Below are positions 33,958-44,645 of a stretch of 64,000 bases of DNA, one piece after another. Where the stretch lies: contig CM030359.1 in assembly GCA_017893485.1 (NCBI GenBank), positions 32,926,430 through 32,990,429 on the forward strand, given 5' to 3'. Source of the stretch: Hemerocallis citrina (taxonomy: Eukaryota > Streptophyta > Magnoliopsida > Asparagales > Asphodelaceae). The position numbers were made by a program, and so were the translations under genes. Each line of letters opens with the position of its first letter. The stretch's first letter is position 1. The notes under the pieces were generated by a model. The model was not told where the DNA came from and did no database searches. It saw only the letters and a program-made list of their open reading frames with translations.

Positions 33958-35736
33958 ATGTCCCGAACGGACCCCCCTATTTGGACGGTTTTTGTGGACG
34001 GTTCCTCCTGCAACGAGGGAAGCGGCGCCGGTATCATCCTGACAGGCCCAGATGACTTCGTCCTCCAGTATGCCCACCGCATGAATTTCAAGGCCTCAAA
34101 CAACGAAGCAGAGTATGAGGCACTAATCGCTGGCCTCGGACTTGCCCGAAGTGCCAGGGCGCAGTGCCTCCGAATCCATAGTGACTCTCAGCTGGTTATG
34201 AACCAAGTCTTGGGCGATTACGAGGCACGAGACGAACGGATGGCGAAGTACCTCGCCAAAGTCCGAACCCTCATGGCCCGGTTCAAAGAGGCACTCATCC
34301 AACGAGTCCCTCGAGAAGAGAATTCACAGGCTGACACCCTCTCCAAGTTGGCCTCATCCTCCCTCCAAGGTCTCGAGCAGACCGTCTTGATCGAGGTCCT
34401 CTTGAAACCAAGTATAGAAGACGAGACCCTCGACTCAGTGGAGTCATTGCCGGTCCTACTGCAAGATAATTGGATGAAACCGTTAGTGGAATTCCTAAGG
34501 GACGGACTCCTCCCCGAGGACCCCAAGGAAGCACGCCGAATAAGAACCAGGGCCGAGCGGTACATCCTGATCGAGGGGTTCTTGTACAAGCACTCCTTCT
34601 CGCAGATAGACGGCCGACCGTACCTGAGATGCCTTTCCCCAGAACAGGCCGACTACGCCTTACAGGAGCTCCACGAAGGCATCGGCGGGGCACATTCAGG
34701 GTCTAGGTCTTTGGCTCGGAAAGCTCTGAATTACAGATACTTCTGGCCGACTCTCCTCCAAGACGCCGAGCAACACGTTCGGCAATGTGGCTCTTATCAG
34801 AGACATTCCAACATTCGTCGCCTCCCCCTAGCTAACCTCGCCTCCCTATCAAGTCCTATCTCCTTCGCAATGTGGGGGATGGATTTACTAGGGCCATTCC
34901 CTCCAGCTCCGGCCCAGTTCAAGTTCTTGGTCGTAGCCATCGACTACTTTTCGAAGTGGATTGAGGTTGAACCCCTAGCCACTATCACCGAGAACAAGGT
35001 GCTTCAATTCTTTTGGAAGAACGTCATCTGCTGATTCGGCGTCCCCCGTGTCCTCATAACAGACAACAGAACTCAGTTTACTGGGGCCGCGTTCCGAGCT
35101 CTATGTGAAGACCTTGCCATCTAACAGCGCTTCTCCTCCGTCTCCCACCCACAGTCGAATGGCCAGGCGGAGAACGCTAACCAGCAGATCCTCTCTGGTA
35201 TCAAGAAGAGACTGGACAAGTGTTCCAAAGGCTTATGGGTCGACCAACTCCCCAACGTTCTGTGGAACTACCGCACCAACAAACGGACCTCCACAGGAGA
35301 GTCCCCGTTCAACCTCACCTATGGGTCCGAGGTAGTGATACCTCTCGAAGTCGGAATACCTTCTCCTCGCCTCGCAGCCTACAACGAGGAACAGAACGCC
35401 AGAGACCTCCGGGCGAACTTAGACCTGGTGGACGAACTGAGAGAAAGGGCGTCGATCCGCCAACAGAACTACCGGAGGAGGATCGAATTGGCGTACAACA
35501 AGAGAGTTCGACCCACCGATCTCAAGGAGGGGGACTTAGTCCTCAGAAAACTAGCCATCTCCTTCCCCAGCCAGAAGAGCAAACTAGCCCCAAATTGGGA
35601 AGGACCTTACAAGATCGCAAGGGTAGTTCGGCTCGAAGCTTATCGTCTAGAAGACCTCGAGGGCAGGGAGATTCCGAGGACCTGAAATGCCGACCACCTT
35701 TTAAAATACCAAGAAAGCGCCCCGGCGCCTCTATGA
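33958..35736 (+). pseudogene. Tat element archaeal-type RNase H and integrase, broken
   Basis: A second frameshift, again at a C run (near 33973), leads into the frame of FVDGSSCNEGSGAGIIL, NNEAEYEALIAGLGLA, LRIHSDSQLVMNQ and REENSQADTLSKLA. This is the additional RNase H that defines Tat. The integrase zinc domain reads HEGIGGAHSGSRSLARKAL..CGSYQR; the second Cys of the CxxC pair is Tyr. The core has DLLGPFPPAP, then TGA at 35032, TDNRTQFTG, a TAA near 35122, and HPQSNGQAENANQQIL with the catalytic Glu. GDLVLRK and WEGPYKI follow before a TGA at 35683 and the end at 35736. Most stops are explained by Trp or Gln codons changed by single transitions. Confidence 0.9.
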
Positions 35737-35897
35737 GTATCACAGGGTGTCGAACCGTTCCTCTCCTCTAACTTGTAATTCCTCTCTTAAGTTGTCATAT
35801 GTAAAAATGGCTTGCCGTCAATTATCAATAAAGAATGCTTTTTCGTACTTATAAAATTGCTTGTGTCTCTCCGACTTTATTCTTTATTCAATCAATG

Positions 35898-36460
35898 GTT
35901 CGGAGTCCAATACCCGGCTCGACTCTACTTCGCAAGCTCGCTCTTAAGCGAGCCAGAAGTAGTTCGCCGCACGGAATTGCTCCCACAATCGTTGAACAAT
36001 CCTAACGATGGTCCCGGAGTCCAACACTTGGCTCGATTCTGCTCCGCAAGCTCGCTTCTAAGCGGGCTAGGAGTGGATCACCATTCGGAATTGCTCCCAC
36101 GACCGTTGAACTCTAACGATGGTTCCGGAGTCCAACACTTGGTTCGATTCTACTCCGCAAGCTCGTTTCTCAGCGGGCTAGGAGTGGGTCGCCATTCGGA
36201 ATTGCTCCCACGACCGTTGAACTCTAACGATGGTTCCGGAGTCCAACACTTGGTTCGATTCTACTCCGCAAGCTCGCTTCTAAGCGAGCTAGGAGTGGGT
36301 CGCCATTCGGAATTGCTCCCACGACCGTTGAACTCTAACGATGGTTCCGGAGTCCAACACTTGGCTCGATTCTGCTCTGCAAGCTCGCTTCTAAGCGGGC
36401 TAGGAGTGGGTCGCCATTCGGAATTGCTCCCACAACCGTTGAACTCTACGATGATCGGCG
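35898..36460 (+). repeat. 111-bp tandem repeat, about 5 copies, downstream of pol
   Basis: The phrase GGTTCCGGAGTCCAACACTT recurs at 36010 (as GGTCCC), 36121, 36232 and 36343, an exact 111-bp step, with a diverged first copy at 35898. Each unit includes CGCAAGCTCGCTTCTAAGCG and GCCATTCGGAATTGCTCCCA. Confidence 0.95.
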
Positions 36461-36639
36461 AGCCCACCATTGGGTAAGGCTAGACTCATCTCGCAACTTC
36501 GCAAGAAGAGGAGACCGAAACGCTGCTCGGCACCACTGGCCGAACGCTCTTGTCGCCGAACCGCGAACGAGCAAGAGGCAGGCTCGGAGCGCGCCACGTC
36601 GCTCGAACAGCCAAGCTCCTAGACCTCCGGTCGGCTAAC

Positions 36640-36915
36640 CGAGCAAGTGCCCATCCGAGCCCAAAAATGGAGAAAAGTCACTTTTCCCTCAACATTCGTG
36701 TAAGATCTCGATCAGACGGCCCAGATCTTGCCAGCGTCGCTAAAAGACAAGATAGCATTTTCTTGGGAACTGAGCCGTCTCGAGATTCGTGCCAAAATCC
36801 AACGGCCCAGATCTTGCCAGCGTCGCTAAATGACAAGATAGCATTTTCTTGGGAACTGAGCCGTCTCGAGTTTCGTGCCAAAATCCAACGGCTCAGATCG
36901 CGCCACGGCGCCGAA
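36640..36915 (+). repeat. 85-86-bp repeat around CCAGATCTTGCCAGCGTCGC
   Basis: Two full copies start at 36721 and 36807 and a partial third near 36892, each with TTTTCTTGGGAACTGAGCCG. The same family recurs at 41590-41860 and 42600-43620, on the other side of the antisense genes. Confidence 0.9.
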
Positions 36916-37112
36916 CCGCGAACGAGAAAGGGGCCGACTCGGGGACCTCGGCGCGATGAACACAGTCACAAACGAAACGACTACACAAAGCTACAAAGGA
37001 CATGCAAGTTCGAGAAAGAAATATCATTAATAATTGGGACACGGTACAAAGCGACTCTTCCATACAACAAGGTTACAAGGCCTTAAAGAACAACAGTCAC
37101 AATGCCGACTCA

Positions 37113-37574
37113 CTACACTTGGCTTTTAAAAAAATCATCAATGTCCCGTTCGGTCGTCAGTTTGGCAACCTCGGCCGCCAGTCCCTCTCCCTCCGTCCGA
37201 AGCTCCGCCTCTACAGTCTGCAGGTGACGGATCTCAGAGAGCAGATCGTCCCTTTCGGCTATTATTTTCAACTAATTGTGCCGAACGCACTGGATCCGAA
37301 GGACGTTGCTAAAGGCGGTCGGCGAATCTTCGTCCTCTCCTATAGGGGTCATCTCGGCGATCCTGCTCTCCAGATGCCGGATCTCGACGTCTCGCTGACC
37401 TAGGATGAGCTGAAGGTGGTCCCGCTCGCTTTCGGCTCAGCACAATCCCAGCTCGACTTCATAGAGCCGCTCTCGGCACCTCACCGCGCACAACCTCGTC
37501 ACCCCCGAGCCAGCCTCGGTTCGAGCGTGGTCATCCGAGCGATTGGGGTCGGCGTCTTGAGCTACCTCCACGAG
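37113..37574 (-). pseudogene. Antisense coiled-coil exon, third copy
   Basis: On the minus strand a CT-rich tract and CTTTTCAG precede LVEVAQDADPNRSDDHARTE, then ERDHLQLILGQRDVEIRHLE, KIIAERDDLLSEIRHLQTVE and EVAKLTTERDIDDFF, ending in TAG at 37115-37113. Heptad spacing predicts a coiled coil. Two in-frame stops (a TGA and a TAG) are inside. It resembles in layout the exons at 37749-38588 and 38794-39498. Function unknown. Confidence 0.6.
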
Positions 37575-37748
37575 CTGAAAAGAGGAAGAGACGAACAACA
37601 AAATTTCAAACATTGCCGAAGTCCAACACTTTAAGAATTTTCAAAACAAACTTTCAGACTTTTATTCAAATAAAGTAGCTCTACATACAACTAGACCGAC
37701 GCTACAACAGAGTTTTACAATAGCTTAAAGGAACATAAGACAACTTGT

Positions 37749-38588
37749 TTAGTGCCTCTTCGGAAGGGGTACGCTTCGGTTCAAAGAAACGCATGGGCGG
37801 CGATGCCTAACCTCCGAGCTCGATTCCAAATCAGCGAAGCGAGATCCCCCTTCGCCGCTAACTCCAACTGTGGCGCCGACCGAGGCACCGCTAGACGAGA
37901 CAGCTACACTACTCTGAGCGTCAGCAGGACTCTGCCTCGCCGCAGGCAAACGAGTCGCAAGCTCGTAGAAAGTAATCCCTTTCCCGCTCTCTTCACGAGT
38001 ACACGACGTACTACGAATGTTGGCCCTCTCAGGCAGAGGCTTGAGCGACACGACCTCTTCCTCCAGCTCGATAATCCTATATCTCAGAGCATCATCCTTT
38101 GTCGACATCTTCAAACGAGGAGGTCTTGACGAGCCCGAGACATTGGCGCTATCGGTCGCAAGTCGTCGATAATGGGTGACCTCGATCCCCCTGTCTATCG
38201 TAATCCTCCTAAGCTTGTCAACCTCAGCCAACAACTTTTGGCGCTCGGATGACAACTTCTCCAACTCGGAAGCTAGCTTCTCTTCTTCTGCCGAGTGTTC
38301 TTTCTCTGTTAACTCCAAGTGATGGATCTCGGCCAAGAGCTCGTTATTCTTTTGCTCGACAATGGAAAGCTCCTTACGAAGCCGCTCAATCTCACCTTCG
38401 GGACAAGGAGCTTGGGGTTGCTTCCGTAGTTGCTTCAACTCGCGACAATACCCCTTCGCAGCTCCCTATATCTCCTCCAGCTTCAAGAACATATAAAACC
38501 GCCTCTCTCGGCTATGGAAAAGCTCTCGCTTCGTTTTGGTCAGCTCCTTACGAAGGTACGAAACTTCCGTGATTGGACCAAACTTCAC
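37749..38588 (-). pseudogene. Antisense coiled-coil exon, second copy
   Basis: After the acceptor CTTTTCAG the minus strand reads VKFGPITEVSYLRKELTKTK, RELFHSRERRFYMFLKLEE, an in-frame TAG, then KELSIVEQKNNELLAEIHHL, LASELEKLSSERQKLLAEVD and DDALRYRIIELEEEVVSLKP, to a stop after PLPKRH. 280 codons in all. The Glu/Lys/Leu heptads predict a long coiled coil. The intron before it shares the phrase CCAAGTGTTGGGCGTCGG with related positions upstream of the third copy. I recognise no catalytic domain. Confidence 0.65.
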
Positions 38589-38793
38589 CTGAAAAGCAGA
38601 GATAAATCCGACGCCCAACACTTGGAGAAATTTTACGACTAATCAAACACAAAATCCGGGGCCTAACACTTGGAGAATTTTTGGCCAAACAAAAAGCGTT
38701 TTTATTCAAAACTCAAAAAGCGTTACAAAAGCGGTGGCCAGTCCGCGGTCAGGCCTTACAAAAAAAAAAGAAGAGACCAAAGACGCAACCAAG

Positions 38794-41166
38794 TCAGGGG
38801 TCGACCTTTTTGTCGCTCGGGTTTGCCGACCCCTCGGCCTTGTCCTCACCCTCTGCCTCGTCCTTGTCCTCACCCTCTGCCTCGTCCTCGTCCTCGCCCT
38901 CGCCCTCCTCCTCGGAGTCTTCCTCCTCCTCACCCTCGGCCTCTGTCTCGCCCGTGCCTTCGACACCGTCGGCCTGTCCCTCGGGGCTGAGCATTGCCGG
39001 GGGAAGCTCCTCCTCCCCCCCCACGGGGTCGTAGAAGTGGTAGGAGGATGTGTCGAACCCCGGGTTCCGAGCGGCGATATGAAGCAGGGCTCGGCCGTAC
39101 GCGTCCTCCATGTTCTTAAACATGTGCTGCTCGGCCTCTTGCTGGACAACCCTCTTCGCCTTTGCCACCTTCGATTGGTGCTTGGCCATGATCTTCTCGG
39201 TCTTCTTCCGAGCTTTCTCCGCCTCCGACCGAGCCTTGGCCAGCTCCTCCTTCAGCTCGGCATTCTCCTTCTCCGAGGCCTCGAGCTTGGCTGCCTCGTC
39301 CTTCGACCGCTGAATGGCTTCGGCCAGCTGCGCCTCCAACCCTGCCACTTCGGCACCGCGTTTTGCCGAGAGGAGTTGCTCAGCATCGAGCAGCTTCACA
39401 GCTTTTGCACTCTCCGACCTCTCCCGGTCGTACTGCGCCGTCAGCTCTTGTTCTTTGCTCGCGAACTCTTCGAGCAAGAAGTTGAAGTGGCTGAGGGTCT
39501 GAAAAGAGAACAAACTGTTAAGGTCTGGACCTAGAAACTTAGAAAATTTCGGAAAAAATGCTTCAAGAAGAAAGTGTTCGGTCCACTTACCGACATCGTG
39601 TTCCGAGTAATCTGCATTGTGGCGTCCCCGACCTCCCCGGACTTAAGGGCCGCTCGGTCCTTTGGGGTCGGCAGGTGCTTCACCGCCTGCATACAAATGT
39701 TGCCGTCGCCCAAAAAACCGTCGACCTTCATTACTTGCCAGTCGAGGACGAAGATCTGCTTGTGCTCCTCGGTCAGAATCTTCTCCACTTCGGTAGTGAG
39801 GGGCGGAACTTGGAGGGATAACACCTTGCTCACGTTGAACGCACCGCTTGACGAGCCGGGAGCATCTGCCTTCGCCGCTGGAATCGGCGCATCCGAGACA
39901 GGAGGATCGGAGGCCGCGACCTTCTCCTGCTCGGGATCGGCATCCGGAACAACGACCCCCTGCAAGTCGGCGGTCTTTGGGACCGAAGGTATCTTCGGCG
40001 CTCGGCCGCCCTGAGGCCCTGTTGAGGGTCTCTTCTTTCTCGTCTCCTGCTCCCTAGCCACCTTGGCCTTCGCCATCAACGCCCTATAGTCCATCTTAGA
40101 AGACTCTGCACAAACCGAATGAAAAAACTTAGAAAAATTTTCAAGAACTTCAAGCAAAAAGTAAAAATACCAGAAGCGTACTGGGGTCGATCGAACTGAG
40201 ACCCCCTCGGAACAAAGCCTCCTCGGTAATGTCTTTCCAACTTAGCGTCGGCAGGCCGAGGAGTTTCTTGAGGACTTCCGTCTCCTCGTCACTCAGCACC
40301 GGCTCCTTCTTCGCTCGCTTGGGCAGGCCTTCCCTCGACCAAGCTATCGGAATTGCCTAGGGTGCGGGAGCTCGGACAATGAAATACTTCTCCTTCCAAT
40401 GCTTGATCGAGTCCGGGTTCTCGATCAACTTCACGCCTGTCCGCGGCGAAAGGTAGAACCTCTGCTCATTCCTGTTCGGCTGACAAGGGCGGTAGAGGCT
40501 CCGAAGGAGGAACAGACTTGGCTCGGCGTCGATCTCTTGACACTGAAGAACAAACGCCAAAATGTGCCTCCAAGTGTTCGGCATCAGCTGGGCGAGGCAC
40601 AGGCCATACCAATTGAGGACCTCGGCAATGAACGGATGCAGCGGAAAGCGAAGCCCGGCAGCCAAGGAGTCGACCGAAAAAACGAACGCGTTGGCCGAAG
40701 ACGACGTGCAAGCTCGGAAACCAGGCCCCGGGAGAAGTAGCCCATATTCGGCAGGGATCTGGAATCTAGTCCGGATCTGATGCAAATCAGCCTTCGTAAG
40801 AACCGAAGTGATATGGTCCACCTAGGACAACTCTCTCGGCTCGTTCTCCTCTACCGACTTGGCGGTGCACTGGGTCACCTTCTCCAGCATCTCTTCGGAA
40901 TAGCTCCGAACACCCCCCACGCTCGACAGAACGATCGGCTGCTGACCGAACTCCCCTGCCGTCTTCGGCTGCTCAATGATCGTAACCACTCCCTTACCCT
41001 TCTGGGACTTCGCCACAACCTCTTGGAGTGGCTCGGCGACCTCACCACTCTTGCTCGGCCGAACAATGGTCTGCTCGGTCGGCTCTACCACCTCCTTTCC
41101 TTTACCCGCTCGGCTAATGACTTGGTCCGAGGCGGGGGTCTCATCCGAAGAAGTAATCTTAACCAT
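38794..41166 (-). pseudogene. Antisense three-exon gene of the Tat element (PF04195-like, gypsy-type transposon domain)
   Basis: The ATG at 41166 (MVKITSSDETPASDQV) opens exon 1 to 40171. Exon 2 is 40103-39591 and exon 3 is 39498-38794. Introns are 67 and 92 nt with GT-AG ends, and all three exons are whole codons (332, 171 and 235), so the model is consistent. Exon 1 holds FQIPAEYGLLLPGPG, LRFPLHPFIAEVLNWYGLCL, QLMPNTWRHILAFVLQCQEI and HWKEKYFIVRAP, which match my recall of the Pfam family called putative gypsy-type transposon. Exon 3 is a coiled coil (EFASKEQELTAQYDRERSE..) ending in a Glu/Asp-rich tail. Two in-frame TAG codons (40822 and 40357) break exon 1. Antisense genes of this kind are known in plant Tat elements; their function is not known. 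Confidence 0.8.
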
Positions 41167-41360
41167 TTTTTCTAAAGAGAAAGGAGAGAGACTGACCTTG
41201 AAGTGACTGTTACGGTCGGAAAAGTTCGCCGGAGCAAAGAAACGCCTTGCCGCGACAGCTAGCAGCACCACCCAGGAGCTAAAAACTTTGATGGTGAAAA
41301 GTAAAAACTTGAGAGAGAAAGTAAAAGTGAATAATGAGATTTGGGGTGGGGGAGTGAAGA

Positions 41361-41367
41361 TTTATAG
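41361..41367 (-). promoter_or_regulatory. TATA box of the antisense gene
   Basis: ACTATAAATC on the minus strand, about 195 bp upstream of the antisense ATG. It is followed by a pyrimidine-rich leader, the layout of an independent RNA polymerase II promoter within the retrotransposon. Confidence 0.55.
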
Positions 41368-41559
41368 TAAAAGAAAAAGTCTCTTGGGCTTCCTAACGTA
41401 AGGGCGCCACTCTTGGCTTGCTCTTGAAACGTTACGAAAGCCCAAACGACTTTGTGACCGAGCAGCAACTGTTGGCGAAAAGACAAAATGTTTCGATACA
41501 AGTCAAGTAGCTCAGCACACACGGGATCAAAATCCGAGCGACGTGCGATCCGACCCCAA

Positions 41560-41865
41560 CATCAAAGGGCCCGGTCGGCTAACCGAGCAAGTGCCCATCC
41601 GAGCCCCAAAACGGAGAAAATTCACTTTTCCCTCAACATTCATGTAAGATCTCGATCAGATGGCCCAGATCTTGCCAGCATCGCTAAACGACAAGATAGT
41701 GTTTTCTTGGGAACTGAGTCGTCTCGAGATTCGTGCCACCATCCAACGGCCCAGATCTTGCCAGCGTCGCTAAACGACAAGATAGCGTTTTCTTGGGAAC
41801 TGGGCCCATCTCGAGATTCGTGCCATCATCTAACGGGTCAGATCGCGCCACATCGCCCGGATGAA
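41560..41865 (+). repeat. Second block of the CCAGATCTTGCCAGC repeat
   Basis: Matches the block at 36600-36915, including GGTCGGCTAACCGAGCAAGT, TTCACTTTTCCCTCAACATT and two copies of the 85-86-bp unit with TTTTCTTGGGAACTG. It lies just upstream of the antisense promoter. Confidence 0.9.
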
Positions 41866-42599
41866 GCACTTCGGACCCGGACACCCCGCATCTGTCCCAG
41901 GAAGCAAGAAAAAAATTTGGATTAAAAGTTTTAAGGCACTCGCCCTCGGCGAGTGCCCCGGGCCCCAGGACTCGGTCGGTTCCCCTCTCGCTCGTGAGCA
42001 ACTCGAGGCTTACGGCCTCGGAAGCCGAAACCACGAATCGTTCAAGGGTGAGAGAAAAACCACCATCGCGTGAGGCCCAGTCAGAAGGCAGATCGGCCCA
42101 CCTCCCATCTCTAGCTCCTTCGGGCTGACAACCATCGGAAGCCGTCAGCCCGGAAGGAAGACAGAGATCGGAGAAGACCCATCCGTCCGAGGCACCTTGT
42201 CCCCTGGGTCCGGACTCCGGTCGTCACCTCTTCTGCCCTGATCTCCCCTGACCCTGACATCTGCATCGGGGCCATTAGAATCAGGAGAAGATCATGGCGG
42301 AAGAATGACCACCCATCCGACGCTCTCAGGGTTAGAATTTTTCAAAAAACAGGCATCTGCCCAAGGCAGACACCTCCGATGGTCGATGAACAACCAATGC
42401 TGTGATCGAAACTACAGGGGGAGTGGGGTATTTATAACCTCCCCCCAAGGACCAGCCATTATGGCCTTCGGGAGGCCAAGCGACGGAAGCCCAGCAGTCA
42501 CGCCTAGGGAGCTGAAACGCCACGCATTAATTAGAGGACACCATTCTTAATGACCCCGGGAAGTTGAGATGCTGCACAAATCCTGGGGCGCCATTAATG
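41866..42599. other. Tat element spacer
   Basis: No gene recognised. It includes a hairpin: GGGCTGAC and its complement GTCAGCCC near 42122-42152. Confidence 0.5.
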
Positions 42600-43620
42600 C
42601 TCTTGGGAACTGAACCGTCTCGAGATTCGTACCATCATCCAACGGCTCAGATCGCGCCACGCCGCTTGAACAGCCGAAACCTTAGACCTCCGGTCGGCTA
42701 ACCGAGCAAGTGCCCATCCGAGCCCCAAAACGGAGAAAATTCACTTTCTCCTCAACATTCGTGTAAGATCTCGATCAGACGGCCCAGATCTTGCCAGCGT
42801 CGCTAAACGACAAGATAGTGTTTTCTTGGGAACTGAGCCGTCTCGAGATTCGTGCCACCATCCAACGGCTCAGATCTTGCCAGCGTCGCTAAACGACAAG
42901 ATAGTATTTTCTTGGGAACTGGGCCTGTCTCGGGATTCTTGCCACCATCCAACGGCTCAGATCGCGCCACGTCGCTCGAACAGCCGAACCCTTATACCCC
43001 CGGTCGGTTAACCGAGCAAGTGCCCATCCGAGCTCCAAAACAGAGTAAAAAGCCACCGAACGACCACAACCGTTGGATCTTCCAGAAATTCGTGCTTCTG
43101 ATGATGAACGGTCCAGATCGTGCCACGTGCGCTAAATGACAAGATAGTATTTTCTTGAGAACTGAGCCCGTCTCGAGATTCGAACCAGCATCCAACGGCT
43201 CAGATCGCGCCACGTCGCTCGGACAGCCGAACCCTTACACCCCCGGTCGGCTAACCGAGCAAGTGCCCATCCCAGCTCCAAAACAGAGAAAAAACTGCCG
43301 AACGCCCACGACCGTTGGATCTTCCAGAAATTCGTGCTTCTGATGATGAACGGTCCAGATTGTGCCACGTGCACTAAATGACATGATAGCATTTTCTTGA
43401 GAACTGAGCCCGCCTCGAGATTCGCGCCACCATCCAACGGCTCAGATCGCGCCACGTCGCTCGGACAGCCGAACCCTTATATCCCCGGTCGGCTAACCGA
43501 GCAAGTGCCCATCCGAGCTCCAAAAGCGAGAAAATGACTACCGAGCGACCACAACCGCCAGATCTTTCAGATATTCGCGCTCGCATGAGATCAAGGGCCC
43601 AGATCAAGCCACGCCATAAA
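42600..43620 (+). repeat. Third, longest block of repeats: about 240-bp higher-order units
   Basis: CGGTCGGCTAACCGAGCAAG recurs at about 42692, 43002, 43244 and 43485. Between copies are CAACGGCTCAGATCGCGCCA and TTTTCTTGAGAACTGAGCCC. The last spacings are about 241 bp; the first is longer because it has extra 85-bp units. Confidence 0.9.
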
Positions 43621-44019
43621 TAGGTATTAAAAATTAGTTTTTATTTATTTTAATCGTTTTATTTATTTAAAAATTGCAAAAAAATGCTAAAAATTCAGGA
43701 AAATTAACTAAAAATTGTAGAAAATAATTATAAATTCGGGGGAATATTTTTTAGCCCCTGAACGAACAATTATTGCCTAGAATGTACTGTTAAGGCCCCC
43801 GAACGATTGGTTAACACATCGCAAAATTAAATAAATAATCCGAAAAAAATAGATAAAAACCGTCGAATATTCAACAAGGCTTTGGAACAGCTTACAGTTT
43901 CAAAAATCACCTCACTACCCCCTTCGAGATTCAAAACCCCCCATTTGGACTCCGATACAGCTCCACTAGCCACTGAAACATTTAAACCACTCCTCAAAGG
44001 CTGATCACACTCAGTTTTT
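43621..44019. other. AT-rich 3' untranslated region of the Tat element
   Basis: Abrupt change from GC-rich repeats to AT-rich sequence before the 3' LTR. No gene or structure recognised. Confidence 0.5.
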
Positions 44020-44035
44020 AGGAGTGGAGGGCTCG
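44020..44035 (+). other. Polypurine tract of the Tat element
   Basis: AGGAGTGGAGGGCTCG lies immediately before the 3' LTR, the expected place for plus-strand priming. The last four bases are not purine-pure, so the exact primer is uncertain. Confidence 0.55.
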
Positions 44036-44645
44036 TGATATGGCTAAAAATGGGGTTAAATCGGAACCGTCCAGATTGGGAACGAATCTTGAAGTTCAGG
44101 GGTAAAACGGTAATTTCGCATATAGATGGACCCGAAGCGGGCACTGGATCTCCCCTTCACAGATCCAATAACCCGCGAAACAGATCCACTCCAGCTGGGT
44201 ACGGGTCCCGACCCAAGACAAACCCAGACCAGCAAGAGGAGATCAGGATCACTGATTTGACTAAATCAACGGGCCTGATTTGCAGTTATCCTCTCACCGG
44301 GAATCAGGGATCAGTTTCCTAAACTAATTATGAGGATTTTACTCCTAACGATTTCACAGGAAATCAGGTCCCTAATCAGACTCCCATGGCGACTATAAAT
44401 ACCTCCTACCTACCACTGTGACCAGGTAATCACTCTTTTGACAACTTAAGCTCTTTCTTAATCATCACTGGTTACTGACAAGAGCGTCGAAGGGTGCGTC
44501 GCCGGAATCAACCCCGTTGTATCGCACTTCCTTGCAGGTGAGCGGCAGGAATCCGCAGCCCAATTCTGACGAACAGGCTTGGATCCGCTATTCAGGTTTT
44601 TCCACGAACTCACAAATCTCCCCCACACCAGATTCAGCGGTAACA
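44036..44645 (+). repeat. 3' LTR of the Tat element
   Basis: 610 bp, same ends as the 5' LTR but without its 58-bp duplication. The many small differences between the two show an insertion that is not recent. Confidence 0.92.

Larger units (their letters stand above)
29221..44645 (+). mobile_element. Ty3/gypsy Tat-lineage LTR retrotransposon, 15.4 kb
   Basis: LTRs at 29221-29898 and 44036-44645 start TGATATGGCTAAAAATGGGG and end CAGCGGTAACA. GCCAC flanks the element on both sides (29216-29220 and 44646-44650). Gene order is gag, protease, RT, RNase H, archaeal-type RNase H, integrase, all on the plus strand. The second RNase H marks the Tat clade (Ogre/Retand/TatIV-VI). About 8.3 kb between pol and the 3' LTR holds antisense genes and tandem repeats. 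Pol ends at 35736. In-frame stops and two frameshifts make it non-autonomous. It sits inside LINE C and is therefore younger than it. Confidence 0.93.

Noticed and set aside
35812..36477. 221-codon plus-strand open frame with internal peptide repeats
   Set aside because: It is generated by the 111-bp tandem array, whose length is a multiple of three; there is no sign of selection as a protein.
38734..39534. 266-codon plus-strand open frame rich in Leu/Val/Cys
   Set aside because: It is the shadow of the antisense coiled-coil exon, whose Glu/Ala-rich codons read as Leu/Ser/Arg on the other strand.
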